Positions 8,462 to 16,681 of a stretch of DNA of 64,000 nucleotides are shown piece by piece (within the stretch, counting starts at the first letter, position 1; each line of letters starts with the position of its first letter). This stretch comes from Bacteroidia bacterium (GTDB lineage: Bacteria > Bacteroidota > Bacteroidia > B-17B0 > Aurantibacillaceae): the NCBI GenBank assembly GCA_016787705.1, contig JAEUTP010000008.1:186001-250000 (forward strand), read 5' to 3'. The notes beneath the pieces were generated by a model. It had not been told where the DNA came from. It did no database searches and saw only the letters and a list, made by a program, of their open reading frames with translations. The position numbers and the translations under genes are program-made.

Positions 8462-8477
8462 CTTAAATAAAAAATGT

Positions 8478-8846
8478 TTAGGTTTTACTTTCTGCCCTAT
8501 GCAGAAACATATTTTTATCACGCAAAAAAACCGACATCCAAATAGTGGCAATAAACACAGCTGCAATAGGTGGTTGGCCACCGGCCAATTCAATACACAT
8601 GGCTCCTCCCAAATAACTACATAATAAAAGAAAGCCGATCTTATACGTTTTAGGGTAAAGAAAAAGAGCTACTGATATTAACTCAATAACACCAATAAGT
8701 GTAATAATATTCCCCAGCCCGGCTTTTGTTAAACCGGTTACTACTTGTTCGGCACCGGTTACTTTCATAATACCACTCATAATTAACATTAATGAAGGAA
8801 TAATCATAAGAATGATAGAAATGATACGTTTTGTTTTTGCTGACAT
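8478..8846 (-). CDS. DoxX family membrane protein
   Basis: A 122-aa protein with four hydrophobic helices and the DoxX/DoxX-like signature (a GIMKVTGAEQVV loop after helix 1, then a second helix with IGVIELISVALFL). DoxX-family proteins are small membrane partners of redox enzymes. This one lies directly after a nitroreductase and opposite an HxlR regulator, a combination typical of quinone or electrophile detoxification modules. Length is normal. The nitroreductase gene ends 4 nt upstream. Confidence 0.88.
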   Translation of the reverse strand: MSAKTKRIISIILMIIPSLMLIMSGIMKVTGAEQVVTGLTKAGLGNIITLIGVIELISVALFLYPKTYKIGFLLLCSYLGGAMCIELAGGQPPIAAVFIATIWMSVFLRDKNMFLHRAESKT

Positions 8847-8850
8847 ATTT

Positions 8851-9483
8851 TTAATTTTTAAAATGAATAAATAAATTTTCGCTTGAACGTCTTACTTTTT
8901 TTGCATTTGCCATTGGATCGTTTACAACATCACGGTAACCAAGAGTCAAGAGAGATACACTTCTCAATCCTTTTTCCTTTAAACCTAAAATGCTATCAAA
9001 ACCTGCCGGATCAAAACCTTCCATAGGTGTAGCATCAACACCTTCTTCGGCCGCCGCCACAAGGCCTGTGCCCATTGCAATATAAGTTTGGCGGGCAGCC
9101 CAGTTAAAATTCTCTTCTGCACTACGGGTGGTTAAACCCAACAGTCTGTTCTTATAAAGCTCTAATGCTTCTAAAGGCATGTTTCTGGTAGCGGCAACAA
9201 ATTTTATGTAATCTGTTACTTTTTGTTCGGTAATATTTTCCCAGGCTGCAAATACCAAAAGATGCGAGGCTTCTGCCACTTGCGGTTGATCATTAGCAAC
9301 AGGCAATAATTGTTTTTTTAGATCTTCATTTTCAATTACCAAAACACTATAAGGCTGTAAACCGGCTGATGATGCGGATAAACGTATTGCTTCCAATATA
9401 TTGTTTAATTTATTTGTTGGTACTTTGGCGTTAGTGTATCTTTTTACAGCGTAGCGCCAGTTTAATTTTTCTATCAAATTCAT
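8851..9483 (-). CDS. Nitroreductase family NAD(P)H-dependent oxidoreductase
   Basis: A 210-aa FMN enzyme of the nitroreductase fold (NfsB/YdgI-like). Visible features are NWRYAVKRY near the N-terminus (FMN phosphate binding), SASSAGLQPYSVLVIE, the central helix RQTYIAMGTGLVAAAEEGVDATPMEG and the C-terminal KVRRSSENLF arginine/lysine patch. It reduces nitro compounds, quinones or related electrophiles with NAD(P)H. A -7 box TAATTTTG at 9508-9515 lies 24 nt before the start, and the tandem operator-like repeat is just upstream. It is probably controlled by the divergent HxlR protein. Confidence 0.92.
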   Translation of the reverse strand: MNLIEKLNWRYAVKRYTNAKVPTNKLNNILEAIRLSASSAGLQPYSVLVIENEDLKKQLLPVANDQPQVAEASHLLVFAAWENITEQKVTDYIKFVAATRNMPLEALELYKNRLLGLTTRSAEENFNWAARQTYIAMGTGLVAAAEEGVDATPMEGFDPAGFDSILGLKEKGLRSVSLLTLGYRDVVNDPMANAKKVRRSSENLFIHFKN

Positions 9484-9538
9484 TTTTACTTGTTTTTAAT
9501 TTGAAAGCAAAATTAGGGTGATTAAGTATCCAAATGGT

Positions 9539-9583
9539 ATCGGTTTACTTTAGGAAATCGGTATACTTTAGGAAACCAGTATA
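9539..9583. promoter_or_regulatory. Tandem 18-bp operator-like repeat
   Basis: Two adjacent 18-bp copies, ATCGGTTTACTTTAGGAA (9539-9556) and ATCGGTATACTTTAGGAA (9557-9574), differ at one base, and a partial third (ACCAGTATA) follows. They sit midway between the divergent nitroreductase and hxlR-type genes. The ACTTT core is typical of HxlR-family sites, so this is probably the binding region for the adjacent regulator. Confidence 0.7.
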
Positions 9584-9615
9584 AAAAAGAAAGTAGATAA
9601 GCCGTATATTTGTTT

Positions 9616-9996
9616 ATGGAAACGGTGGAACACGACAAAAGAAAATGTCCTACACATTTATCGGGACATGAATGCACTGCAAGGTTATTACCTGTAAAAG
9701 ACGCGTTGGATATTTTAAGCGGCAAATGGAAATTGCAGATAATTATATCGTTAACCTTTGGCAAAAAACGCTTTAAGCAAATACAACGCGAGATTCCCGG
9801 TCTTACACCAAAAATGCTATCCAAAGAATTAAAAGAATTAGAAATTAACGAATTGGCCAGCAGGCATGTTTACGACACCTCGCCGGTAACTGTTGAGTAT
9901 GAAATAACGCCTTACGGCAAAACATTAAAACCTTTAATAGAAGAACTGCATAAATGGGGCGCTAAGCACAGGAAGAGAATTATTGCAAGAAAATGA
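9616..9996 (+). CDS. HxlR family transcriptional regulator
   Basis: A 126-aa winged-helix regulator from ATG 9616; an in-frame TTG lies 6 nt upstream. Conserved HxlR features are CPTHLSGHEC, ALDILSGKWKL, the recognition region KRFKQIQREIPGLTPKMLSKELKELE, and the wing VEYEITPYGKTL. The two cysteines near the N-terminus could sense electrophiles, as in other HxlR/QsrR-type proteins, but that is inference. A TAnnTTTG -7 box (9605-9612) ends only 3 nt before the ATG, so the transcript may be leaderless. The operator-like repeat in the shared intergenic region suggests autoregulation and control of nitroreductase-doxX. Confidence 0.92.
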   Translation: METVEHDKRKCPTHLSGHECTARLLPVKDALDILSGKWKLQIIISLTFGKKRFKQIQREIPGLTPKMLSKELKELEINELASRHVYDTSPVTVEYEITPYGKTLKPLIEELHKWGAKHRKRIIARK

Positions 9997-10020
9997 AATA
10001 AACTACAGTCAGTTATACTA

Positions 10021-12129
10021 TCAACCGCTAATAATTGAAAATTCTATCCTTCGATTCTTCGCCTGCAACTCCTCTTTCTTTTCGGTATAAATTGGTTTTG
10101 AAAAACCATAACCTTTTGCAGTGATTCGTTTTTCGTTAATACCTTTCATTACTAAGTATTTTTTTACCGCTTCTGCTCTCCCTGTCGACAGATCATGATT
10201 ATATTTTTCGCCCGAACTATTAATACTTGTGTGGCCCGAGATCTCTATCTTCATTTCCGGATGTTCTGCTAAAAGATCATGCAGCTTATCTAATTCAGGA
10301 AAAGATTCCGGTAAAATCCTATGCTCATCCGATACAAAGAAAATATTATGAAGAATAACACTTTGCCCTGTTTTTATGGGGCTAAGATACAGATCAATAT
10401 TTTCTTCTTTATATTTATCAAGAACAGTAACATCCAAATTTGCATTTACTGAAATAAAACCTTCGTGCTCGGCATGAAAACAATATTTTCTTCCTTTTGG
10501 CAATGCAAACGTAAAAGCGCCGGTTTCTGCATTAGATGAAGCTGTACCCAATATTTTTTTTGAACCTAATTCGTAATAAGTAATTACCGCCTGCATTGGT
10601 TTTTTTGTATCGCTGTTATGCACAATACCATGAATTAATACAACGGGTTCGGGCTTTACGCTTTCAGGTTGCTCTATCTTGTAAACATCGGCTTTTTCGC
10701 CTGGCTTTGGTACTGATATCATATACGCATATTTGCCCGAAGCCGGCATTGTATAATAAGCATCCCACTCTTTCGTATTTATTTTTGGTCCTAAATTTTT
10801 TGGCTCACTCCAGTGTTTCCAGGTATCATCTAAACGTTTGGTCATAAAAATATCGTTACCACCATAACCCGGGTGTCCGGATGAAGAATAATAAAGTGTT
10901 TTACCATCGGATGCTAAAAAACCACCGGTTTCGCTTGAATAACTATTTACTACCGGGCCAAGGTTTTGCGGTTCACTCCAGGTACTATCCGGCATCAAAT
11001 GCGAAAAATAAAGATCTTTATCTCCATATGTATCATCACGTTCAACACACAATAAAATCGTTCTTCCATCTGGTGCCAAACATGCTTCGTTGTATTCGTT
11101 ATTATTATAAAAATTCTTTATCTTCATTTGTTTTGGGTACGACCAACCGTTTTTTGTCCAATGACTAAATGATAGGCCTTTGCCCATACTCTTGCCTTCT
11201 CCACTATAAACATTTCCCAAAATAAGTGTATTATTATCATGACTCACAGCAATAACGAAATTATTTCCTTTGTTATTTAATGGTGCTCCAATATTCTTTA
11301 CTTTATTCCAGGTATTTTCTTTTGCAATAGTGCTTACCCAAATATCATAATCATCATAGCCACCTGTGTTTTCTTTATAGAATGTGCGGGTAATATATAA
11401 TGATTTTTCATCGGCGCTAATTACAGGGCATATATCTGCTCCGCTTGAATTGATATTATTTCCTAAGTGAATTTTTTTACCGAAAGAATTAGAATTCTCA
11501 ACTAAACGTATTGGTCTCTTTTTTTGATATGCATAAATATGGTCTACTTCTACCCTCATCACACCTCCAATGCAAATGCCGGTATAAAATCCATAATACT
11601 TGGGATATATTAACGAAGCCACCTCAGTGCTATTAATATAAAAATGAATTTTATCAGCTTTTTTTGAGATACCCAGCTTATTATATTTTGACAAGCCTTT
11701 TATAATTTTATCTGATTCTTTCCAGGCAATGTCTTCTTTGTAAACTCCTTTTTGATAATGATAGATGGTAAAAAATCCATTGGCACTTATATTAAATGTG
11801 TAAGAATTATCCGCGTCTTTATAATTAAAATTCATGCCATAAGCCAGTTCATCTTTACCGCTTACCTGGCAAAGAACTACTTCCACTTCATGATCATACA
11901 TTGGATTAAATAGCAGATCCACGGGTTCGTTCCAAACTTCATCCTTACCCTGATGTTCTAAAACTAATTTACCTGCTTTTGTATGAGCGCTGAATGCCTT
12001 ATCATTATATTCTTTCCAAACCGGATCTCCCGGTTCAAAATCGCATTTATACACCAAATCGGCTTTGGTGTATTGAGCAAAGTTTATTTGCCAAGTGGCA
12101 AGGATTAAAAATAGGGTAATGTATCTCAT
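10021..12129 (-). CDS. OmpA family protein with PD40 repeats
   Basis: A 702-aa secreted or outer-membrane-linked protein from ATG 12129; an upstream in-frame ATG at 12186 lacks a signal peptide. After the signal (ending NFAQ) come a beta-sandwich-like domain of about 200 residues, then WD40-like PD40 repeats (SADEKSLYITR, SHDNNTLILGN, APDGRTILL, ASDGKTLYYSS), a Cna-B/carboxypeptidase-regulatory-like domain (about 515-580), and a C-terminal OmpA peptidoglycan-binding domain (about 590-702) with the usual GHTS...N..LSTGRAEAVKKYL and NRRIEF. This order is standard for Bacteroidota OmpA/PD40 proteins, including T9SS-associated ones; a specific role is not shown. Confidence 0.92.
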   Translation of the reverse strand: MRYITLFLILATWQINFAQYTKADLVYKCDFEPGDPVWKEYNDKAFSAHTKAGKLVLEHQGKDEVWNEPVDLLFNPMYDHEVEVVLCQVSGKDELAYGMNFNYKDADNSYTFNISANGFFTIYHYQKGVYKEDIAWKESDKIIKGLSKYNKLGISKKADKIHFYINSTEVASLIYPKYYGFYTGICIGGVMRVEVDHIYAYQKKRPIRLVENSNSFGKKIHLGNNINSSGADICPVISADEKSLYITRTFYKENTGGYDDYDIWVSTIAKENTWNKVKNIGAPLNNKGNNFVIAVSHDNNTLILGNVYSGEGKSMGKGLSFSHWTKNGWSYPKQMKIKNFYNNNEYNEACLAPDGRTILLCVERDDTYGDKDLYFSHLMPDSTWSEPQNLGPVVNSYSSETGGFLASDGKTLYYSSSGHPGYGGNDIFMTKRLDDTWKHWSEPKNLGPKINTKEWDAYYTMPASGKYAYMISVPKPGEKADVYKIEQPESVKPEPVVLIHGIVHNSDTKKPMQAVITYYELGSKKILGTASSNAETGAFTFALPKGRKYCFHAEHEGFISVNANLDVTVLDKYKEENIDLYLSPIKTGQSVILHNIFFVSDEHRILPESFPELDKLHDLLAEHPEMKIEISGHTSINSSGEKYNHDLSTGRAEAVKKYLVMKGINEKRITAKGYGFSKPIYTEKKEELQAKNRRIEFSIISG

Positions 12130-12206
12130 TGCAAAATTGTATTTAATATAACAAGTATAAAAATACAATTTTACATGAAACAGCATATGTTGCCTCTGAA
12201 TTTTAT

Positions 12207-12632
12207 TTAAGCATTCATTAATGCTTCGATATCAAATTTTTTCATTTTCATAAATGCCTGTACCACTCGTGGACCCTTTTCAGGATCAGACATTAATTTA
12301 CCAAGTATAGCCGGAATAACCTGCCACGAAACGCCAAACTTATCTACAAGCCAGCCACACTGGCTTTCTTGGCCGCCATTAGCAGTAAGATTGTTCCAAT
12401 AATGATCAATTTCTTTTTGATCTTCGCAGTTGATAACGAATGATACCGATTCATTAAATTTAAACATCGGACCGCCATTCAAACCCATAAATTTTTTTCC
12501 ATTTAATTCAAAGTTCACAACCATAGGTGAATCCATTGTAATTTTTGAATTTGGAAAAATGGAGCAATACAATTCTGCTGCTTCTTTTGCCTGGCCATCG
12601 AACCAAAGGCATGGATAAATTTCGTGTTTCAT
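12207..12632 (-). CDS. VOC family protein (PhnB-like)
   Basis: A 141-aa PhnB/3-demethylubiquinone-type vicinal-oxygen-chelate protein. It has the typical start IYPCLWFDGQAKEAAELYCSIF split over the first 25 residues, the strand FMGLNGGPMFKFNESVS, the WNNL/GG loop, and CGWLVDKFGVSWQVIP. VOC proteins of this type bind small ligands or metals and often occur with AHSA1 and ArsR genes, as here. The enzymatic activity is unknown. It is the last gene of the arsR operon; 25 nt separate it from the small gene upstream. Confidence 0.9.
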   Translation of the reverse strand: MKHEIYPCLWFDGQAKEAAELYCSIFPNSKITMDSPMVVNFELNGKKFMGLNGGPMFKFNESVSFVINCEDQKEIDHYWNNLTANGGQESQCGWLVDKFGVSWQVIPAILGKLMSDPEKGPRVVQAFMKMKKFDIEALMNA

Positions 12633-12657
12633 TTTTTTGTTTTTAGTTATTTATTTT

Positions 12658-12867
12658 TTATTTCAGAATTTCACAATTAATGTTTTTTTTATTTAACATT
12701 TCAATTACGTGTTCCGTATTTATATTTTCACTTTCAATGCGTAAGATCTTATCGTGGTCTTCAAGGTCAAAATTTACCATGTAATCCGGAAACAGAACTT
12801 CGAGTTCATGAATAATACTGTTTGCTTTTTCTTCACTCTGCACATTTGTTATAAATACTTCAACCAT
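12658..12867 (-). CDS. Small HMA-like protein, hypothetical
   Basis: A 69-aa soluble protein with a beta-alpha-beta-beta-alpha-beta pattern, as in ferredoxin-like or heavy-metal-associated folds (VEVFITNVQSEEKANSII at the start, CEILK at the end). The metal-binding CxxC is absent, so it is not a metallochaperone. It sits 10 nt after the GyrI-like gene and before the VOC gene. Its codon pattern and context support it being real. Confidence 0.65.
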   Translation of the reverse strand: MVEVFITNVQSEEKANSIIHELEVLFPDYMVNFDLEDHDKILRIESENINTEHVIEMLNKKNINCEILK

Positions 12868-12877
12868 TATAATATAA

Positions 12878-13291
12878 TTAGTCTTTTATTCGCACCATGC
12901 ATTTCACATTTTCAGACGTGTTAGAGTACCATTCCACACAATAACCGTAGGGATCGACATCTTTTTGAGCAATCAATTTTTTAAAAGCATTTGCAATAGC
13001 CATTACATCATTTCTGAAATTGTGAACTTCAAGGTAATAGTATTTTCCTTTTTTAATGATCATTGAGCGTAAATCATATTTACTCAATTCACCTTCTTTT
13101 AATTCTGTTGCGCCGGCTTTATAAACAATAGCCTCGCCATCTTCGGGACGTGAAACGCTTATGTATTTTCTATCGTTAGTGAAAGGAACAATTGAATGTA
13201 GTTTTTCTATTGCTGCGGGAATGCCCGCAGGAAAAGAGTTTGCAATTACATACACAATTTTTATATCGTCCGGTAAGATAATCGTTTCCAT
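12878..13291 (-). CDS. GyrI-like small-molecule-binding protein
   Basis: A 137-aa protein of the GyrI-like/AraC-effector-binding type. It is soluble, with alternating strands and helices (IKIVYVIANSFPAGIPAAI, GKYYYLEVHNF, YCVEWY). Such stand-alone ligand-binding domains often accompany AHSA1 and ArsR genes. It starts 1 nt after the SRPBCC stop, so it is in the same transcript. Its ligand is unknown. The assignment rests on overall pattern and context rather than on catalytic residues. Confidence 0.7.
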   Translation of the reverse strand: METIILPDDIKIVYVIANSFPAGIPAAIEKLHSIVPFTNDRKYISVSRPEDGEAIVYKAGATELKEGELSKYDLRSMIIKKGKYYYLEVHNFRNDVMAIANAFKKLIAQKDVDPYGYCVEWYSNTSENVKCMVRIKD

Positions 13292-13292
13292 T

Positions 13293-13790
13293 TTATTTCT
13301 TTTTTAAAAATAAAGCGTCCAATTTTTTAAAGCCGGCATTTAATCCACCTTCCATGCCTGAAGCTATTAAGCCATCACGGTCTTCAACCGATCTGAAAAC
13401 AGACTGGATCTTTAATTTTGTTCTGTTATCTGGTAATACTTCCATCGTAAGGATCTCTAATGATACATGACCTTTTTCAGGCAAACCTTCAAATTCAAAC
13501 GTTCTTATTATTCTTTAGGGCTCTGCTACTTCATGAATGGCGCCATTAAAAGCAAAAGTAAGACCGCTACCATCACACATTTTATGAATGAACCTGTATG
13601 AACCGCCTGACCTGTTATCAAATTTTTCAATCTCCATTTCAAGATCATCTGGCCCCAGCCATTGCATTAAAAGATCTGGTTCGTTAAACGCTTTAAATAC
13701 CATTTCGCGCGGCGCATCAAATTCACGCGTAATAAAAAGTTCCTGTTTGCCTTTTTCGGCAACAATTGTTGTTTGATTTTTTGTTGTCAT
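13293..13790 (-). pseudogene. SRPBCC/AHSA1 domain protein with internal stop
   Basis: The reading frame from ATG 13790 gives a normal AHSA1/SRPBCC start (ITREFDAPREMVFKAFNEPD, then WLGP) and ends at TAA 13515-13517 after IHEVAEP. The same frame then continues without shift as [10 protein letters not shown] and on to a typical C-terminal helix ([13 protein letters not shown]), ending at 13293. Without the stop the product would be about 165 aa, normal for the family. The consensus at the break is PERI, so a single GAA-to-TAA change explains it. No frameshift is needed. The domain binds hydrophobic ligands. The gene overlaps the ArsR stop by 1 nt. A second initiation at TTG 13484 is conceivable but would leave half a fold. 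Confidence 0.85.
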
Positions 13791-14113
13791 TACTTTTTCT
13801 TTTTTAAGTTATTTAATACATTATCTAAACGGCTAAAGCGGTCTTCCCACATTTTTGTAAATGGTGCCAACCAATCGGCTACTTCTTTCATTTTTTTTGG
13901 ATTAAAGTGATAATAAATTTCTCGGCCGGATTGTTCTTGTTTTACCAGCTGGCACTCGGTTAAAATTTTAATATGTTTTGAAACTGCCTGCCTGCTTGTA
14001 TCAAAATGCTCAGCCAAAGCATTAGGCGTCATGGCCTGCAATGCTATTAAGCTTAAAATAGCGCGGCGTGTAGGGTCTGCTATTGCCTGAAAAACGTCTC
14101 TTCTTATTTCCAT
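13790..14113 (-). CDS. ArsR family transcriptional regulator
   Basis: A 107-aa winged-helix repressor. It opens with [17 protein letters not shown], has the recognition helix [19 protein letters not shown] and the wing REIYYHF, and lacks the metal-binding ELCVC motif. That marks it as the HTH_20 type that pairs with AHSA1/SRPBCC and VOC genes. It is the first gene of the operon that ends with the VOC gene at 12207. The promoter and paired direct repeats lie at 14129-14170, so it probably represses itself. The final codon overlaps the SRPBCC ATG (TAATG). Confidence 0.93.
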   Translation of the reverse strand: MEIRRDVFQAIADPTRRAILSLIALQAMTPNALAEHFDTSRQAVSKHIKILTECQLVKQEQSGREIYYHFNPKKMKEVADWLAPFTKMWEDRFSRLDNVLNNLKKKK

Positions 14114-14128
14114 AATTATACTTGCTAC

Positions 14129-14170
14129 TATCTGGTTGCAAATATAAATGCAATTATTTGGTTGCGCAAA
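14129..14170 (-). promoter_or_regulatory. arsR-type promoter with paired operator repeats
   Basis: On the - strand, TTTG (14167-14170), a 20-nt spacer and TATATTTG (14139-14146) fit the Bacteroidota -33/-7 pattern. Two direct repeats, GCAACCAAATA (14155-14165) and GCAACCAGATA (14129-14139), flank the core. They are good candidates for the sites of the ArsR protein itself. Confidence 0.75.
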
Positions 14171-14212
14171 TTTATTTTAGACTTTTTAATTAAAATATTG
14201 TTTTACAGGAAA

Positions 14213-14656
14213 TTATATTTTGTGTGGAACGAATTTAGCCTCTTCCTTTTTCTTCTTATAAACGGTATAGATCTTTCCGCCAAGCATTGCCAGCGGAATT
14301 CCTAAAAGCGCTTTTGTAACGTTATACCAGGGCGCCGCATGTTTCCATAAAAGAATGGTGCCAAGCAACCACATAATGGCCTCTTTTGTGCCGAGAATAA
14401 AAACTGCTTTGCGTGCTTTGTCCTCGGCTATCATGGCAGTGAAGTAAGCGCCAACAACAGCATAAAAACTATGATATACTAATGATATCCATAACAGATC
14501 AGTTTCAAACATTGGTTTTCCGGGTTTTGGAAATACATTTACCCAGTATAAGATCAAATGTGTAATGATCGACAAGATCATAGCAACAGCAATACCAACA
14601 ATTACCGAAATAATTAAACGTAAGGGAAGCTTCTTAATAATTTTTTGAATGTCCAT
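14213..14656 (-). CDS. Small membrane protein, unrecognised
   Basis: A 147-aa protein with three to four membrane helices: near 10-35 (IISVIVGIAVAMILSIITHLI), 50-72, 83-105 and 115-130. A basic C-terminus (YKKKKEEAKF) should face the cytoplasm. No family motif is clear. It lies alone between the ArsR operon and the LLM gene, with its start 95 nt from that of the divergent LLM gene. Confidence 0.7.
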   Translation of the reverse strand: MDIQKIIKKLPLRLIISVIVGIAVAMILSIITHLILYWVNVFPKPGKPMFETDLLWISLVYHSFYAVVGAYFTAMIAEDKARKAVFILGTKEAIMWLLGTILLWKHAAPWYNVTKALLGIPLAMLGGKIYTVYKKKKEEAKFVPHKI

Positions 14657-14751
14657 AAATTAATTTATGGGAAATTTGTGCCAGTATTTCTTAACCTATA
14701 TTATGTTTTATGGCCACCAATTTGAGTAATTTTATACTATTAAAATAAGTT

Positions 14752-15780
14752 ATGGAAATAGGAATAGATAGTTTTGCTGCAGCTTCGGTTGGAAATGACA
14801 AAGACACTTCCACAAAAAGCATGAATGCCTTAGAGCAGTTATTGCAACGTATAGAACAAGCTGATAAAGCCGGATTGGATCTTTTTGGAATTGGTGAACA
14901 TCACCGCAAGGAGTTTTTGGATTCAGCACCAACAATGATCTTGGCCGCTGCGGCTGCTCGTACAAAACAAATTAAATTAACAAGCGCGGTTACTGTTTTA
15001 AGTGCAGCCGATCCGGTACGTGTATTTCAAAATTTTGCAACATTAGATCTAATCTCAAAAGGACGAGCCGAAATGGTTGTTGGCCGCGGTTCATTTACCG
15101 AAGCATTTCCTTTATTCGGATTAAGCCTTCATGATTACGATGAATTATTTTCGGAAAAATTGGAGCTATTATTAAATATTCGCGATAATGAATTTATAAC
15201 CTGGAATGGGAAATTTCGCCCGGCATTAAAACAACAGGCCATTTATCCACGACCTTTACAGGATCCATTTCCTATTTGGTTAGGTGTTGGCGGTACTCCC
15301 GAATCGTTTGTACGTGCGGGCACATTAGGTTTACCATTAATGGTGGCTGTTATTGGCGGCGAAACGCATCGCTTTCGCCCCTTGGTTGATCTTTATCGTA
15401 AAGCAGGAGAAAAAGCAGGGCATGTACCCGAAAAATTAAAAGTGGGTTTACATTCTTTAGGCTACGTTGCCAATACAACCGAAGAAGCTGTAAATGATTT
15501 TTATGCCGGCTACGCCGAAACCTTCACCCGCATTGGCAAAGAGCGTGGCTGGCCACCGGTTACGCGCGAACGGTTTGACGCCCAAAATTCTAAAACAGGT
15601 GCATTATTGATCGGCGGACCTGAAGAGATCGCCGAAAAAATTCTTCGCCACAGCCAAGCGTTGGGTGGCATTTCGCGCTTTACCTTTCAAATGGATAACG
15701 CTTCTTTATCCCACGAAAAATTAATGCGATCGATTCAGTTGATCGGTGAAAAAGTAAAGCCCTTGGTTAACAAAAATTAA
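14752..15780 (+). CDS. LLM class flavin-dependent oxidoreductase
   Basis: A 342-aa luciferase-like monooxygenase. It starts MEIGIDSFA and has the GIGEHHRKEF motif near residues 45-55, the TSAVTVLSAADPVR strand, GRAEMVVGRGSF (flavin phosphate region), and PIWLGVGGTPES. Members use FMNH2 from a partner reductase to oxidise small organic substrates. Length is typical. It is followed by an AraC-type regulator in the same direction; the 39-nt gap suggests co-transcription. Substrate unknown. Confidence 0.93.
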   Translation: MEIGIDSFAAASVGNDKDTSTKSMNALEQLLQRIEQADKAGLDLFGIGEHHRKEFLDSAPTMILAAAAARTKQIKLTSAVTVLSAADPVRVFQNFATLDLISKGRAEMVVGRGSFTEAFPLFGLSLHDYDELFSEKLELLLNIRDNEFITWNGKFRPALKQQAIYPRPLQDPFPIWLGVGGTPESFVRAGTLGLPLMVAVIGGETHRFRPLVDLYRKAGEKAGHVPEKLKVGLHSLGYVANTTEEAVNDFYAGYAETFTRIGKERGWPPVTRERFDAQNSKTGALLIGGPEEIAEKILRHSQALGGISRFTFQMDNASLSHEKLMRSIQLIGEKVKPLVNKN

Positions 15781-15819
15781 TACCGGAATTTTGTATTTTA
15801 GTGCGGTAAAATCGCGTTA

Positions 15820-16617
15820 ATGAAAACGGTTTGCCTTTCAGAAAAACAATATTACGGTAAACTCAACAAACAAATGACGTTGGGCTTCGCGCATCTTTCT
15901 GTAACAGGCTATAAAAGTAAGGAGAAATTAAAAAAACATTATCACGAAAATTCTTATTTAAGTCTTCTTATTAATGGAACATATTCGGAGATCTGTAAAG
16001 AAGATACCAAATTTATTTCCAGCGGCGAATTGATCTTCAGGCCACAGTCTTACGATCACGCCAATGAATTTAGCAATACACCCGGCCGGTGTTTTAATAT
16101 TGAGTTTGAAAATAACTTTTCCGGAATAAACGACCTGAAACTTAAACTCCCTTCGCGAAACATACATTACAAAGGCCGCGTTTTTCCGGAAATTTACAAA
16201 GCCTTTGTGGGTTTTACCGAAGGAAATAACAGCGAGAATATTGAAGAGTTACTATTACAATGGTTGTTTGAAATTAATAATACCCGCTTCCCGGAAAGTA
16301 ACATTCCATGGATAAATAAAGTAAAACACATTCTTGAAACCGAAACACAATATCATCATAGCCTTCAATCAATTTCGGAACGGGTATTTGTGCACCCGGT
16401 TTACCTGGCAGGTTGTTTTAAGAAAAAAACGGGACTTACACTTGGCCGTTATCAAACAGAAGCCAAACTGAATAAAGCCATACAACAGGTCTTTAATTCA
16501 AAATTATCTGTTACCGAGATCGCGCTAAATAATGGTTTTTTTGATTCGGCCCATTTTATTAAACAATTTAAAGCCGCTTACGGCATTACGCCGTTACATT
16601 TCAAAAAAAAACTGTAA
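15820..16617 (+). CDS. AraC family transcriptional regulator
   Basis: A 265-aa regulator. The N-terminal half is a cupin-like sensor (HYHENSYLSLLINGTY, SGELIFRPQSYDH). The C-terminal 100 residues form the double HTH of the AraC family, seen in HPVYLAGCFKKKTGLTLGRY and the conserved LSVTEIALNNGFFDSAHFI..FKAAYGITPLHF. The short gap to the LLM gene suggests it is part of the same unit and may regulate it. The inducer is unknown. Confidence 0.93.
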   Translation: MKTVCLSEKQYYGKLNKQMTLGFAHLSVTGYKSKEKLKKHYHENSYLSLLINGTYSEICKEDTKFISSGELIFRPQSYDHANEFSNTPGRCFNIEFENNFSGINDLKLKLPSRNIHYKGRVFPEIYKAFVGFTEGNNSENIEELLLQWLFEINNTRFPESNIPWINKVKHILETETQYHHSLQSISERVFVHPVYLAGCFKKKTGLTLGRYQTEAKLNKAIQQVFNSKLSVTEIALNNGFFDSAHFIKQFKAAYGITPLHFKKKL

Positions 16618-16656
16618 ATAGTTAATTCTATACAATTTTATGTTTTGGCTAACAAG

Positions 16657-16664
16657 TAGTTTTG
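16657..16664 (+). promoter_or_regulatory. -7 promoter box TAGTTTTG
   Basis: The sequence matches TAnnTTTG and places the transcription start near 16668-16670. That is downstream of the first in-frame ATG (16640) and about 13 nt before ATG 16682, so it helps choose the later start. No good -33 box is visible. Confidence 0.5.
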
Positions 16665-16681
16665 TAGCAAACATAAATAGT

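Noticed and set aside
13484..13517. Frameshift in the SRPBCC gene
   Set aside because: Both parts are in the same frame; the break is a single TAA codon.
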